Source: Methylocystis sp. MJC1 (GTDB taxonomy: Bacteria > Pseudomonadota > Alphaproteobacteria > Rhizobiales > Beijerinckiaceae). Taken from it: 64,000 bases of DNA. The stretch spans positions 1,587,001 to 1,651,000 of the forward strand of contig NZ_CP107558.1 of the NCBI RefSeq assembly GCF_026427715.1, in the 5' to 3' direction. Position numbers and translations under genes: made by a program. How positions within the stretch are numbered: the first letter of the stretch is position 1; each line of letters begins with the position of its first letter. Shown here piece by piece: positions 55,655-64,000 of this stretch. Below the pieces are notes generated by a model. That model searched no databases, had not been told where the DNA came from, and saw only the letters and a list, made by a program, of their open reading frames with translations.

Positions 55655-55715
55655 GGAGGAGCTTTCAGCTTTCTTGGTTGATTGGCGTTCTTTGGCAGTC
55701 TTTCCGGGCGCCGCC

Positions 55716-55796
55716 GTCATTGCGAGGAGCGAAGCGACGAAGCAATCCAGCCACGGGCGCCGTGGCTCTGGATTGCTTCGCTTCGCTCGCAATGAC
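55716..55796. repeat. Dispersed palindromic repeat, family A copy 3
   Basis: Third copy of the element at 3756 and 8810: GTCATTGCGAGGAGCGAAG to GCTTCGCTCGCAATGAC with inner arms GAAGCAATCCAGCCACGG and CCGTGGCTCTGGATTGCTTC. It sits between glnK and amtB inside the operon and could fold in the transcript and change the ratio of the two products. Confidence 0.85.
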
Positions 55797-55819
55797 GGCC
55801 TGCTGTGACAGGTGACCCC

Positions 55820-56173
<354 letters not shown>

Positions 56174-56201
56174 TCATTGCCAGCATGATGGGTGTTTTAT
56201 C

Positions 56202-56217
56202 AGCAATGCTCGTGCCA
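56202..56217 (-). promoter_or_regulatory. Sigma-54 promoter of glnK-amtB
   Basis: On the minus strand TGGCACGAGCATTGCT, an exact match to the RpoN consensus (TGGCACG-N4-TTGCW). The -12 GC lies about 46 bases before the glnK start, giving a leader of about 30-35 bases. This predicts nitrogen-starvation control by NtrC; I did not locate an NtrC site with certainty. Confidence 0.85.
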
Positions 56218-56443
56218 GCCTGCGCAATATCTATACGAGGCGACGCCTATCAAGGCGTCAGCCTGCTTACTTGATTGTCACGCGGGCGCCTGGCGCTTAA
56301 AAATTCCACAAATTGTTCAATAAAATGGCTGCGGCTCACCGCTCTGCCGCCCTTTGCGTCCCCGTATCGTTCAGCACAGGTTCAGCGGAAGGCGCTGAAT
56401 AACAAGAAGATGCTAGGGTTGGCGACTCCAGGGGAGATTGTGC

Positions 56444-59400
56444 ATGCTTCGAATTCGAGCGCTCTTGGCTGCGGCGGCCGCGCTATTGGCGCTTGCCGCC
56501 GGATCGGGCGCCTTGGCCGCCGAACGGCGGCTTGCGCTTGTCATCGGCGAGTCGGCCTATCCGGCGAAGCCGCTGCCCACGGCCGCGAATGACGCCGGCC
56601 TCGTCGCGCAGACCTTGCAGGCGGCGGGCTTCGACGTCACCGGCGCGCGCGATCTCGACGAGGCGGCGCTGAAACAGGCGTTCCGCGATTTTCTTGACAA
56701 GACCGCGGTCGCCGGGCCGGAAGCGGTCGCCTTCGTCTATTTCTCGGGCTACGGCCTGCAACTCGAAGGCGAGAATTACCTCGTGCCGGTCGACGCCGCC
56801 TTGGCGCGCGACGTCGACATCCCGATGCGAACCCTGCGCGTCTCCGATTATTTGAAGCCACTTGCGTCGGGGGCCAAGCTCAGCGTCGTCGTGCTCGACG
56901 CGGCGCGGGCCAATCCTTTCCAGCTTTCCGGCCAGCCGCTCGCCGGCGGCCTTGCGCTTTATGAGCCGGGGGGCAGGTCGCTGCTCGCCTATAACGCCGC
57001 GCCGGGGACGATCGCGCCGGAGCAGACCGGCGACTATGGCGCCTACGCCCATGCGCTCGCGGAAATGATCCGCGACGGCGGACGGCCGCTGATGGACGTC
57101 TTCGAAAATACCCGCCTGCGCGTTTCGGACGTCACCAAGGGCGCGCAAATCCCATGGAACTCCCAGCGCGTCGACACGGATTTCCTGTTCTTCCAGCGCG
57201 AGGCCAATGCGCCTTTGCGCAGCCAGGATGTGGCGCGGCTGGCGAAGCCCATCAGCGCGCTCGGACCGGAAGAGGGTTTCTCGGCCGCGATCCGCCGCGA
57301 CACGCTGCAGGGTTACCAGGATTACGTGGCGACCTATCCCGCGGCGCCCTACGCCAAGCGGGCGCGGGCCATTCTCGCCGCCCGGCGTGAGGCGCTGACC
57401 TGGCGCCGTTCGCGGGTCGTCGATACGCCCAACGCCTATTGGAGCTATCTGCGCCGCTACCCCAAGGGTCCGCACGCCTGGGACGCGCGCCGCCGCCTTG
57501 GGGAGTTGCGTTACGAACTCGAGCCGCCGCAGCGCTTCGCGATGATCGATTACGATTATCCGCCGCCGCCGCCCGACGAGATCGTTTACGTCGAGCAGCC
57601 GGTCGTGGTCTTCGACGATCCGATCTGGGGCTTTGCGCCGCCGCCGCCGCCGCCGGTCTATCTCCTGCCGCCGCCGCCGCCGGATTTCGTGGTCCTGCCG
57701 CCGCCCGTCGTCATCGCGGAGCCCTATGCGCTGCCGGCGCCGCAATATGTGCCGATACCCGTTTGGCAGCGGGTGCCGGATTATATCGCGCCGCCTCCGG
57801 ATAACTTCATCTACTCCAATGTCCACAACTCCGTGGTCGTCGACCCGCAGGCGAATAACGTCGTGGTGCGTAACCCTGCGGGCAGCCTTGTCTCCTCCGA
57901 GGCTCTGACGGCCGCAGGGGTCGGGGCGGCCGCGGTCGCCGTCGGCGCAGCGCTGCCGAACTTCATCGCCAAGCGCAACGTCGTTCAACCTGCCGCCGCG
58001 CCTCAACCGCCCATGGGACCGGCTGTGGGCGTTCCCGCGACGCCTGCGCCGGTTGGTCCTGCCCAACTCGGGCCCGCCCCCCAGGGGCCGGGCGGTATTA
58101 TGGGCGCTCCTGCGGGCTCTGCGCCTCCGGCTCCGGCCGGCGCGGCGCCGCTGGCGCCAGCCGCTGTCGGGCCCAATGCGCCGCCGTCTGCCGGGCTCGG
58201 AATCCCCCACGCGAACGCGCCCAGCGGGCCCGCGACCTCGCCGGCAGGTCCTGCCGGCGCGTCGCCTTCGGGCGCCCTGGCGCCGAAGGACCATGCTTTG
58301 CCCCAGGCGCCGGCAGGGAGCGCGACCACCAATCCGGCAGGTGCGCCGCAAGGAGTTGGCGCGCCCGGGATGTTGCCGGCCGGCCCTGCCGGAGCGTCGT
58401 CTCCGGGCGCCCAGACGCTGAAGGGTCACGCCTTGCCCCCGCCGCCGGCGGGAGGCGCGCCGCCGGCCGACAAGCCCGGCGCCCCGCTGACGCCGGCGAC
58501 GACCGATAGCGCGCTCAAAGGTCATGCGCTTCCGACGCCGGCCGGCGCTCCAGCCCTCGGTGGCGCGGCCGGTCCCGGCGCATTGGAAAAGGCGGCGCCT
58601 CTGCCGGCTCCCGGCAGGCATGCGCCCGCCGCAGGGGGGGCTCCCGATCAAGCCTTGCCCTTGCGTCACGAGGTTCCGCCTGCCACCGCTCAACAGCCGG
58701 AGACCCATTCTTTGGGCCGCGAGCCGATGGGTGGCGTAGGCAGAGATCATATGATCCCCACGCCAGGGGGACCGGGCGGGGCTCCCTCCAACGGGACGCC
58801 GCGATCGGCGCCGCCGACAGCTGTCGATAGGCCAGTGCGGGGTATTCCGGGGCCCGCCGGCGGCCTCGATCCCTCTGGATCGATGGGGCCGGGTCATGGG
58901 ATGGGACCGAAAAACGTCGCGCCCGCCCAGTCGCATCCACCCGCGCCGCAAAATCTCCTCGGCGGTGCTGGGACGGCGCCGCATCGGGCCATCGAGCCTG
59001 CGCGCGAACCAATGATGCGCGGCCCGGAAGGCGGACAGCCCCATATGCCGCCCGCGCCAATGCGGGAGCCTTCGGGAGGTCTACGCGAGATGGCGCCGCA
59101 CAGCATGGCTCCGCCCATGCGCGCCGTTCCCCGTGAGGCCATGCCCGCGCGGCCGGAGGCCGCTGCGCCAGCGCATGTGCGCGCCGCGCCGCCGCCCGGC
59201 TACGGCATGCCCCCGCAAATGCATCAAATTGCGCCGCCTGCGATGCATCCGCCGCCGCCCGCACCTCCACCGGCTCCGCCCGCCGCCTTTATGCGGCAAC
59301 CGCCTGCGCCGCCGCCGCAAGTCGCGCCGCCGGCGATGCGCCCGGCCTCGGCCCCGCCGCATCCCCAGCCAATTAGAGAGGGCTCGGGTCAGCACGGGGC

Positions 59401-59449
59401 TGGGGGAGGCTCGGGAGGACCGCCGCCCGGATTTGGCGGAATGCAGTAG
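56444..59449 (+). CDS. Secreted caspase-fold protein lacking catalytic residues, proline-rich tail
   Basis: A 1,001-residue exported protein. Signal peptide (1-26, ending ALAA), caspase-like p20 domain (about 28-160; ERRLALVIGESAY, then AVAFVYFSGYGLQ, then VVVLDAARANPF), a helical region (about 280-360) and from about 370 to the end a Pro/Ala/Gly-rich disordered tail with runs such as PPPPPP and repeated KGHALP units. In active members the motifs read SGHG and DACR; here the histidine is Tyr103 and the cysteine is Ala154. So it is probably a non-enzymatic binding or scaffold protein. GGGGAG precedes the ATG. It is divergent from glnK and ends at a strong terminator. Confidence 0.85.
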   Translation: MLRIRALLAAAAALLALAAGSGALAAERRLALVIGESAYPAKPLPTAANDAGLVAQTLQAAGFDVTGARDLDEAALKQAFRDFLDKTAVAGPEAVAFVYFSGYGLQLEGENYLVPVDAALARDVDIPMRTLRVSDYLKPLASGAKLSVVVLDAARANPFQLSGQPLAGGLALYEPGGRSLLAYNAAPGTIAPEQTGDYGAYAHALAEMIRDGGRPLMDVFENTRLRVSDVTKGAQIPWNSQRVDTDFLFFQREANAPLRSQDVARLAKPISALGPEEGFSAAIRRDTLQGYQDYVATYPAAPYAKRARAILAARREALTWRRSRVVDTPNAYWSYLRRYPKGPHAWDARRRLGELRYELEPPQRFAMIDYDYPPPPPDEIVYVEQPVVVFDDPIWGFAPPPPPPVYLLPPPPPDFVVLPPPVVIAEPYALPAPQYVPIPVWQRVPDYIAPPPDNFIYSNVHNSVVVDPQANNVVVRNPAGSLVSSEALTAAGVGAAAVAVGAALPNFIAKRNVVQPAAAPQPPMGPAVGVPATPAPVGPAQLGPAPQGPGGIMGAPAGSAPPAPAGAAPLAPAAVGPNAPPSAGLGIPHANAPSGPATSPAGPAGASPSGALAPKDHALPQAPAGSATTNPAGAPQGVGAPGMLPAGPAGASSPGAQTLKGHALPPPPAGGAPPADKPGAPLTPATTDSALKGHALPTPAGAPALGGAAGPGALEKAAPLPAPGRHAPAAGGAPDQALPLRHEVPPATAQQPETHSLGREPMGGVGRDHMIPTPGGPGGAPSNGTPRSAPPTAVDRPVRGIPGPAGGLDPSGSMGPGHGMGPKNVAPAQSHPPAPQNLLGGAGTAPHRAIEPAREPMMRGPEGGQPHMPPAPMREPSGGLREMAPHSMAPPMRAVPREAMPARPEAAAPAHVRAAPPPGYGMPPQMHQIAPPAMHPPPPAPPPAPPAAFMRQPPAPPPQVAPPAMRPASAPPHPQPIREGSGQHGAGGGSGGPPPGFGGMQ

Positions 59450-59473
59450 CCGACAAGAAAGCGCCGCTAAATC

Positions 59474-59501
59474 AAAGCCCGGCCGGAAGGTCGGGCTTTT
59501 T
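59474..59501 (+). terminator. Intrinsic terminator of the caspase-fold gene
   Basis: Arms AAAGCCCGGCC and GGTCGGGCTTT with a GGAA loop and five T. It lies 25 bases after the stop. Confidence 0.9.
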
Positions 59502-59562
59502 CAGTGATGCGCAGGCATTTGCGAGATTGATGTCGATTTACGTTGTTTACATTTGGGTGACA

Positions 59563-59576
59563 CGGTAAAGTTACCG
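59563..59576. promoter_or_regulatory. Palindrome upstream of luxR
   Basis: CGGTAAAGTTACCG, six-base perfect arms around AG, 30 bases before the luxR start. Candidate operator or start-proximal element; regulator unknown. Confidence 0.4.
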
Positions 59577-59605
59577 CCAATTTTACTCTTTTCCCATTTT
59601 CAACC

Positions 59606-60370
59606 ATGCATACCGACGATTTTTTCGACCTCATCGACCGCTTGGCTCAGGCCGACCGGATCGAAACCGCCTCGAACATCATGGAGCGCTTTCTTCGCGA
59701 GCGGGGGCTCCAGAACGGCGCTTATGCGGCCTTGAACATGCCGACGCCGGGCGGCGCGCGGCCGCTTTTGGCGGTGACCTATTCCGGCGAATGGCAAAAG
59801 CATTACGCTCAGAGCGGTTACGTCGACCTCGATCCGATTGTTCGCGCCGGCCTTGGGGGCATTCTGCCGATCGACTGGGCGGAGATCGACCGCAGCGACC
59901 CGGTTGTCAGAAAATTTTTCGGCGAGGCGCAGGAGATGGACGTCGGCCTCAATGGCTTGTCGATTCCTATTCGTGGCCGCCTGGGAGAATTTGCGCTCTT
60001 TACCGTCACAACCAATGAGAGCAGCGCCGCCTGGCTGGCGCTGAAGCAGGAATTGCTTCGCGATCTCATGGTGCTCGCATTTAATTTCCACGCGGCGGCG
60101 CTGCGTTCATGCGCGCCCGAGCAAGCGACTGCGGTTCACCTGCCGCAGCGTGAAGCCGCCTGTCTTCGATGGAAGGCGCTTGGCAAGACAGATGACGAGA
60201 TCGCCCGCATTCTCGGCATCAGCTCGCATACCGTCCGCTTCCATCACGAATCCGCGCGCGCCCGGCTCAATACCGCCAACACTACTCATACGGTCGCGAA
60301 GGCGCTGGCGCTCGGCCTGATCAACATGTCTTACGAGCCGAGCCACCTCCTCCCCAAAAAGCGGAACTGA
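59606..60370 (+). CDS. LuxR-family quorum-sensing regulator
   Basis: A 254-residue acyl-homoserine-lactone receptor. The N-terminal binding domain keeps the TraR/LuxR residues: Trp and Tyr in SGEWQKHYAQSGY, Asp-Pro in VDLDPIV, Trp in IDWAEI and Gly in LNGLSIPIRG. The C-terminal LuxR HTH is LPQREAACLRWKALGKTDDEIARILGISSHTVRFHH. The pair with luxI downstream makes a complete circuit. The ribosome site before the ATG is weak. Likely binds the palindrome at 60387 when the signal builds up. Confidence 0.93.
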   Translation: MHTDDFFDLIDRLAQADRIETASNIMERFLRERGLQNGAYAALNMPTPGGARPLLAVTYSGEWQKHYAQSGYVDLDPIVRAGLGGILPIDWAEIDRSDPVVRKFFGEAQEMDVGLNGLSIPIRGRLGEFALFTVTTNESSAAWLALKQELLRDLMVLAFNFHAAALRSCAPEQATAVHLPQREAACLRWKALGKTDDEIARILGISSHTVRFHHESARARLNTANTTHTVAKALALGLINMSYEPSHLLPKKRN

Positions 60371-60386
60371 CTCGGAAGGGGCGCGG

Positions 60387-60406
60387 ACCTCCCATTTTTG
60401 GGAGGT
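60387..60406. promoter_or_regulatory. Candidate lux box of luxI
   Basis: ACCTCCCATTTTTGGGAGGT: eight-base perfect arms ACCTCCCA and TGGGAGGT with spacer TTTT, 60 bases before the luxI ATG. Size and position are those of lux boxes that overlap a -35 region. The luxR product is the expected binder. Confidence 0.75.
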
Positions 60407-60436
60407 GATCAAACAGCAAAGTTTAAGTCAGTTTTT

Positions 60437-60459
60437 CCCCGCTGAAACAAAAAGCGGGG
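60437..60459 (+). promoter_or_regulatory. Hairpin covering the luxI ribosome-binding site
   Basis: Arms CCCCGCT and AGCGGGG with a nine-base A-rich loop. The GGGG at 60456-60459, seven bases before the ATG, is the only plausible ribosome-binding sequence and lies in the stem, so folding should hinder luxI translation. It may also be a weak attenuator, but no T run follows. Confidence 0.6.
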
Positions 60460-60466
60460 TTTGGAC

Positions 60467-61120
60467 ATGATCAAAATCATACCGGGAGAATGGCGCGGAC
60501 GTTTCCCGCGCCTCATCGACGAAATGCACCGGCTTCGGCGCAGCGTCTTCTACGAGCGCCTCAAATGGCAGGTGACGCTCATCAACCGTTGGGAGATTGA
60601 CGGCTATGACGCGCTCGATCCGCTCTATGTCCTGGCCCTGGATGAAAATGAGCGCGTCATCGGCGGGCTAAGGCTCTTGCCCACCACCGGCTTCAACATG
60701 CTGAACGACACATTCCCTCAGCTGTTGCCGGATGGCGCACGCATTCAAAGCCCGCTCATCTGGGAATCGAGCCGCTTCACCGTGCGGATGACCGGAGACT
60801 GCCGGATCGACTCGCCGATCATCGGCCGGGCGACGGCCGAGCTTGGCATGGCGCTCAATGAAATCGGCAAGGCGGCGGCTCTCACGCATATTGTCACCGT
60901 CTACGATCGCGCCATGCATCGTTTGCTGACGCGCGTCGGCTGCGCCGGCGAACCGCTCGGACCGCCGCAGATCATCGGCGGCGTCGAGACTTATGCTGTG
61001 CTCTATGAGGTCGGGCCCGGATGGGACCCGCATGTGGGCCATTTGGCGGGCGGCAGCATCACGCTCGCGCCTCAGGACATGGCGGCCGTGCTGGCGCGGC
61101 AGGGCGCCAGCACATTTTAA
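60467..61120 (+). CDS. Acyl-homoserine-lactone synthase, LuxI family
   Basis: A 217-residue autoinducer synthase that joins an acyl group from ACP or CoA to S-adenosylmethionine. The conserved set is present: Arg and Phe in LRRSVFYERLKW, acidic residues in EIDGYDALDPLYVLAL, Arg in GGLRLLPTTG, and Glu-Arg in WESSRFTV. The acyl chain cannot be predicted. The ATG at 60467 is used; the TTG at 60461 is two codons earlier. Transcribed with luxR or from its own lux-box promoter. Confidence 0.94.
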   Translation: MIKIIPGEWRGRFPRLIDEMHRLRRSVFYERLKWQVTLINRWEIDGYDALDPLYVLALDENERVIGGLRLLPTTGFNMLNDTFPQLLPDGARIQSPLIWESSRFTVRMTGDCRIDSPIIGRATAELGMALNEIGKAAALTHIVTVYDRAMHRLLTRVGCAGEPLGPPQIIGGVETYAVLYEVGPGWDPHVGHLAGGSITLAPQDMAAVLARQGASTF

Positions 61121-61159
61121 CAGGGAAAAGAAATTTTCAGGCGGCCAAGGAGGCAAAGC

Positions 61160-61498
61160 ATGTTTCGTCTCATGACGTACAAAGGAATTGCGCTACTCAA
61201 TACAGAGGTCGATACGGCCTATCGGCGTCGGCGCAGCACGAACGCGCCCGACCACTATCCTTGCGTCCTGCTCGATGTTTTGGATGAACGCGCGCTTCTC
61301 ATCGCGCTTCTCGATCGGCGGCGACGTTATGAAAATGGCCGGAACTGGCTGAGAAATTTGCGCAGGGACGTCGACGCTTTGGCGCGAAGCTCGAGAGAGC
61401 CCAGAGAGCCAAGCGGTCGGCGGAGAGCCCCTTCGCTCCGAGCGAGCCGCGCGCAGCCGAAGGCGCCGAGGGAACGTCCGCGGCGTAGGGAGCCTTGA
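61160..61498 (+). CDS. Small basic protein downstream of luxI
   Basis: A 112-residue protein with an AAGGAGG ribosome site, 39 bases after luxI and so likely in its transcript. The first 60 residues look globular (MFRLMTYKGIALLNTEVDTAYR, then DHYPCVLLDVLDERALLIALLDRR); the last 45 are Arg/Pro/Ser-rich and disordered. No family recognised. It could be a QS effector or modulator, but this is only position-based inference. A strong hairpin follows. Confidence 0.6.
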   Translation: MFRLMTYKGIALLNTEVDTAYRRRRSTNAPDHYPCVLLDVLDERALLIALLDRRRRYENGRNWLRNLRRDVDALARSSREPREPSGRRRAPSLRASRAQPKAPRERPRRREP

Positions 61499-61505
61499 CA
61501 TCATC

Positions 61506-61530
61506 GACGCGCGTCCGCCGGACGCGCGTC
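61506..61530. terminator. Two-sided hairpin terminator
   Basis: Eleven-base perfect arms GACGCGCGTCC and GGACGCGCGTC around GCC. It lies eight bases after the stop of the small basic gene and ten after the minus-strand peptide gene, and can serve both. A T-rich tail is weak (TTCCCC). Confidence 0.65.
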
Positions 61531-61539
61531 TTCCCCTCG

Positions 61540-61620
61540 TTAATTCACATATGCGGTAATCGCGAAGGTAACGGCCGCGGCGGCGGCGAGGATCGAGACG
61601 ATGGCGGCGAACGAGTTCAT
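61540..61620 (-). CDS. Possible 26-residue membrane peptide
   Basis: A 27-codon frame starting MNSFAAIVSILAAAA and ending TAYVN. Residues 4-24 form one hydrophobic helix, typical of tiny single-span membrane proteins. AGAGGAAG stands seven bases before the ATG, and the two-sided hairpin follows. Too short for homology; support is the ribosome site, composition and terminator. Confidence 0.45.
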   Translation of the reverse strand: MNSFAAIVSILAAAAAVTFAITAYVN

Positions 61621-62260
61621 GGCGCTTCCTCTGCCTTTTGCTTTCCGTTGGCGCAACGGCGCGACAAAATAACGCGCCCACTTCCGAAAAGGCGCAAGCG
61701 GGAAAAGTTGCTGCATTGCACGCCAAAATAGTATCGGAGCGCCTGTTCGAGCGACAGCGTCACCGGGCGATCACCAGATAAATGAACGTCGCGCGATGAC
61801 CGCCGCGATGCAATGTCGATCCCTGCGCCGTCCTCGCGAGTAGCTGACGCAGATCAAGCGGCCGTCGGAATCTTTGTTTTGCATAGGGCAGAAAACAGGT
61901 TAGGCGCGGCTGCCTAAGAAGTGATCTGATGGAGTTTACGGCTCAAATCTGCCTAAACATTGTTCATTTTGCCGAAGGCTCCCCCCGGGAGATTCGTGAA
62001 CTTAAAGGCCTTTTTTAAGCTGGCTTCAAAATTGCGTGGTAGCCTTCGTGAAGGCGCTCGGAGGCTTGTCTCAACGACGTGAACTGCGCTGCAACATTGA
62101 ATCCTTAGGCGAATTATGGATCCGATTTGGCTAATTCGCCTTCCTGACCTAGGATGGGCCAACCACATATCTAGGCAGGCGAGGGCCACGCCCTCTGTCG
62201 CAGTGCTGTTAACCGGGAGAGGCGCCCCAAATTCAGCGGGTCTCGTCCCAGGAGGTGAAA
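61621..62260. other. Long gene-free stretch before ftsH
   Basis: About 640 bases without a convincing gene; reading frames here look like chance. It contains the ftsH promoter and leader and a perfect ten-base inverted repeat at 62107-62141 (AGGCGAATTA and TAATTCGCCT, 15-base loop), about 120 bases before the ATG. Part of it (61880-62060) is unusually AT-rich. Confidence 0.5.

Positions 62261-64000
<1,740 letters not shown>

Noticed and set aside
56483..59044. An 853-codon open frame on the minus strand opposite the caspase-fold gene
   Set aside because: It is an antisense shadow caused by GC-rich codons and the proline-rich repeats; its product is an Arg-rich sequence with no domain, and no ribosome site precedes it.
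61953..62189. A 78-codon minus-strand frame before ftsH
   Set aside because: Composition is unlike the neighbours, no ribosome site was seen and it crosses the inverted repeat in the leader.

Overview
The window is a 64 kb, GC-rich, gene-dense piece of an alphaproteobacterial chromosome, most likely from the Rhizobiales (Hyphomicrobiales). Evidence is the gene order (radA-cvpA-purF-SDR, plsX-fabH-ihfA, hdaA-ppk-ppx, rplM-rpsI, glnK-amtB), the protein families (DUF992, HdaA, Omp25/31-like beta-barrel, YARHG) and dispersed intergenic palindromes of a kind common in this order. A methylotroph of the Methylocystaceae is possible, but no methane-oxidation gene is present, so that remains a guess. 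No rRNA, tRNA, CRISPR array or intact insertion sequence was found. Both ends cut genes: lptD on the left and ftsH on the right.

Layout. 0-4 kb: lptG-lptD (envelope LPS export) divergent from pepA. 4-13 kb: small membrane and BON proteins, a TPR-methyltransferase, holC, another methyltransferase, a polyamine-type ABC transporter without its binding protein, a CDP-alcohol phosphatidyltransferase, a PerM-type permease and hdaA. 13-17 kb: polyphosphate kinase and exopolyphosphatase. 17-21 kb: a zinc alcohol/formaldehyde dehydrogenase, then a compact nitric-oxide module: truncated haemoglobin and ferredoxin-type reductase, divergent from an NsrR-type sensor with an NsrR-like operator between them. 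22-35 kb: RNase D, YbjQ, a TPR lipoprotein-like secreted protein, a transposase scrap, a MarR/MFS pair, a Bcp peroxiredoxin with a histone-like tail, a giant AsmA-type protein, tyrS, an acyltransferase, EcsC and a DUF992 protein ending in a natural poly-histidine tail. 35-47 kb: an SDR, a toxin-antitoxin pair wedged behind purF, cvpA, radA, ihfA, fabH, plsX, DUF177, bamE, a lytic transglycosylase and argC. 47-56 kb: outer membrane protein, a POT transporter interrupted near its end by an in-frame TGA, cupin, M15 peptidase, YARHG protein, rpsI/rplM, DUF1835, amtB and glnK with a sigma-54 promoter. 56-64 kb: a secreted caspase-fold protein that has lost both catalytic residues and carries a 600-residue proline-rich tail, a LuxR-LuxI quorum-sensing pair with lux box, leader hairpin and a small basic downstream protein, a 26-codon membrane peptide gene, and ftsH.

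Most of the window is housekeeping. The parts most worth following are the pseudocaspase, the quorum-sensing locus with its possible translation-masking hairpin and small accessory gene, and the NsrR/haemoglobin/reductase module.
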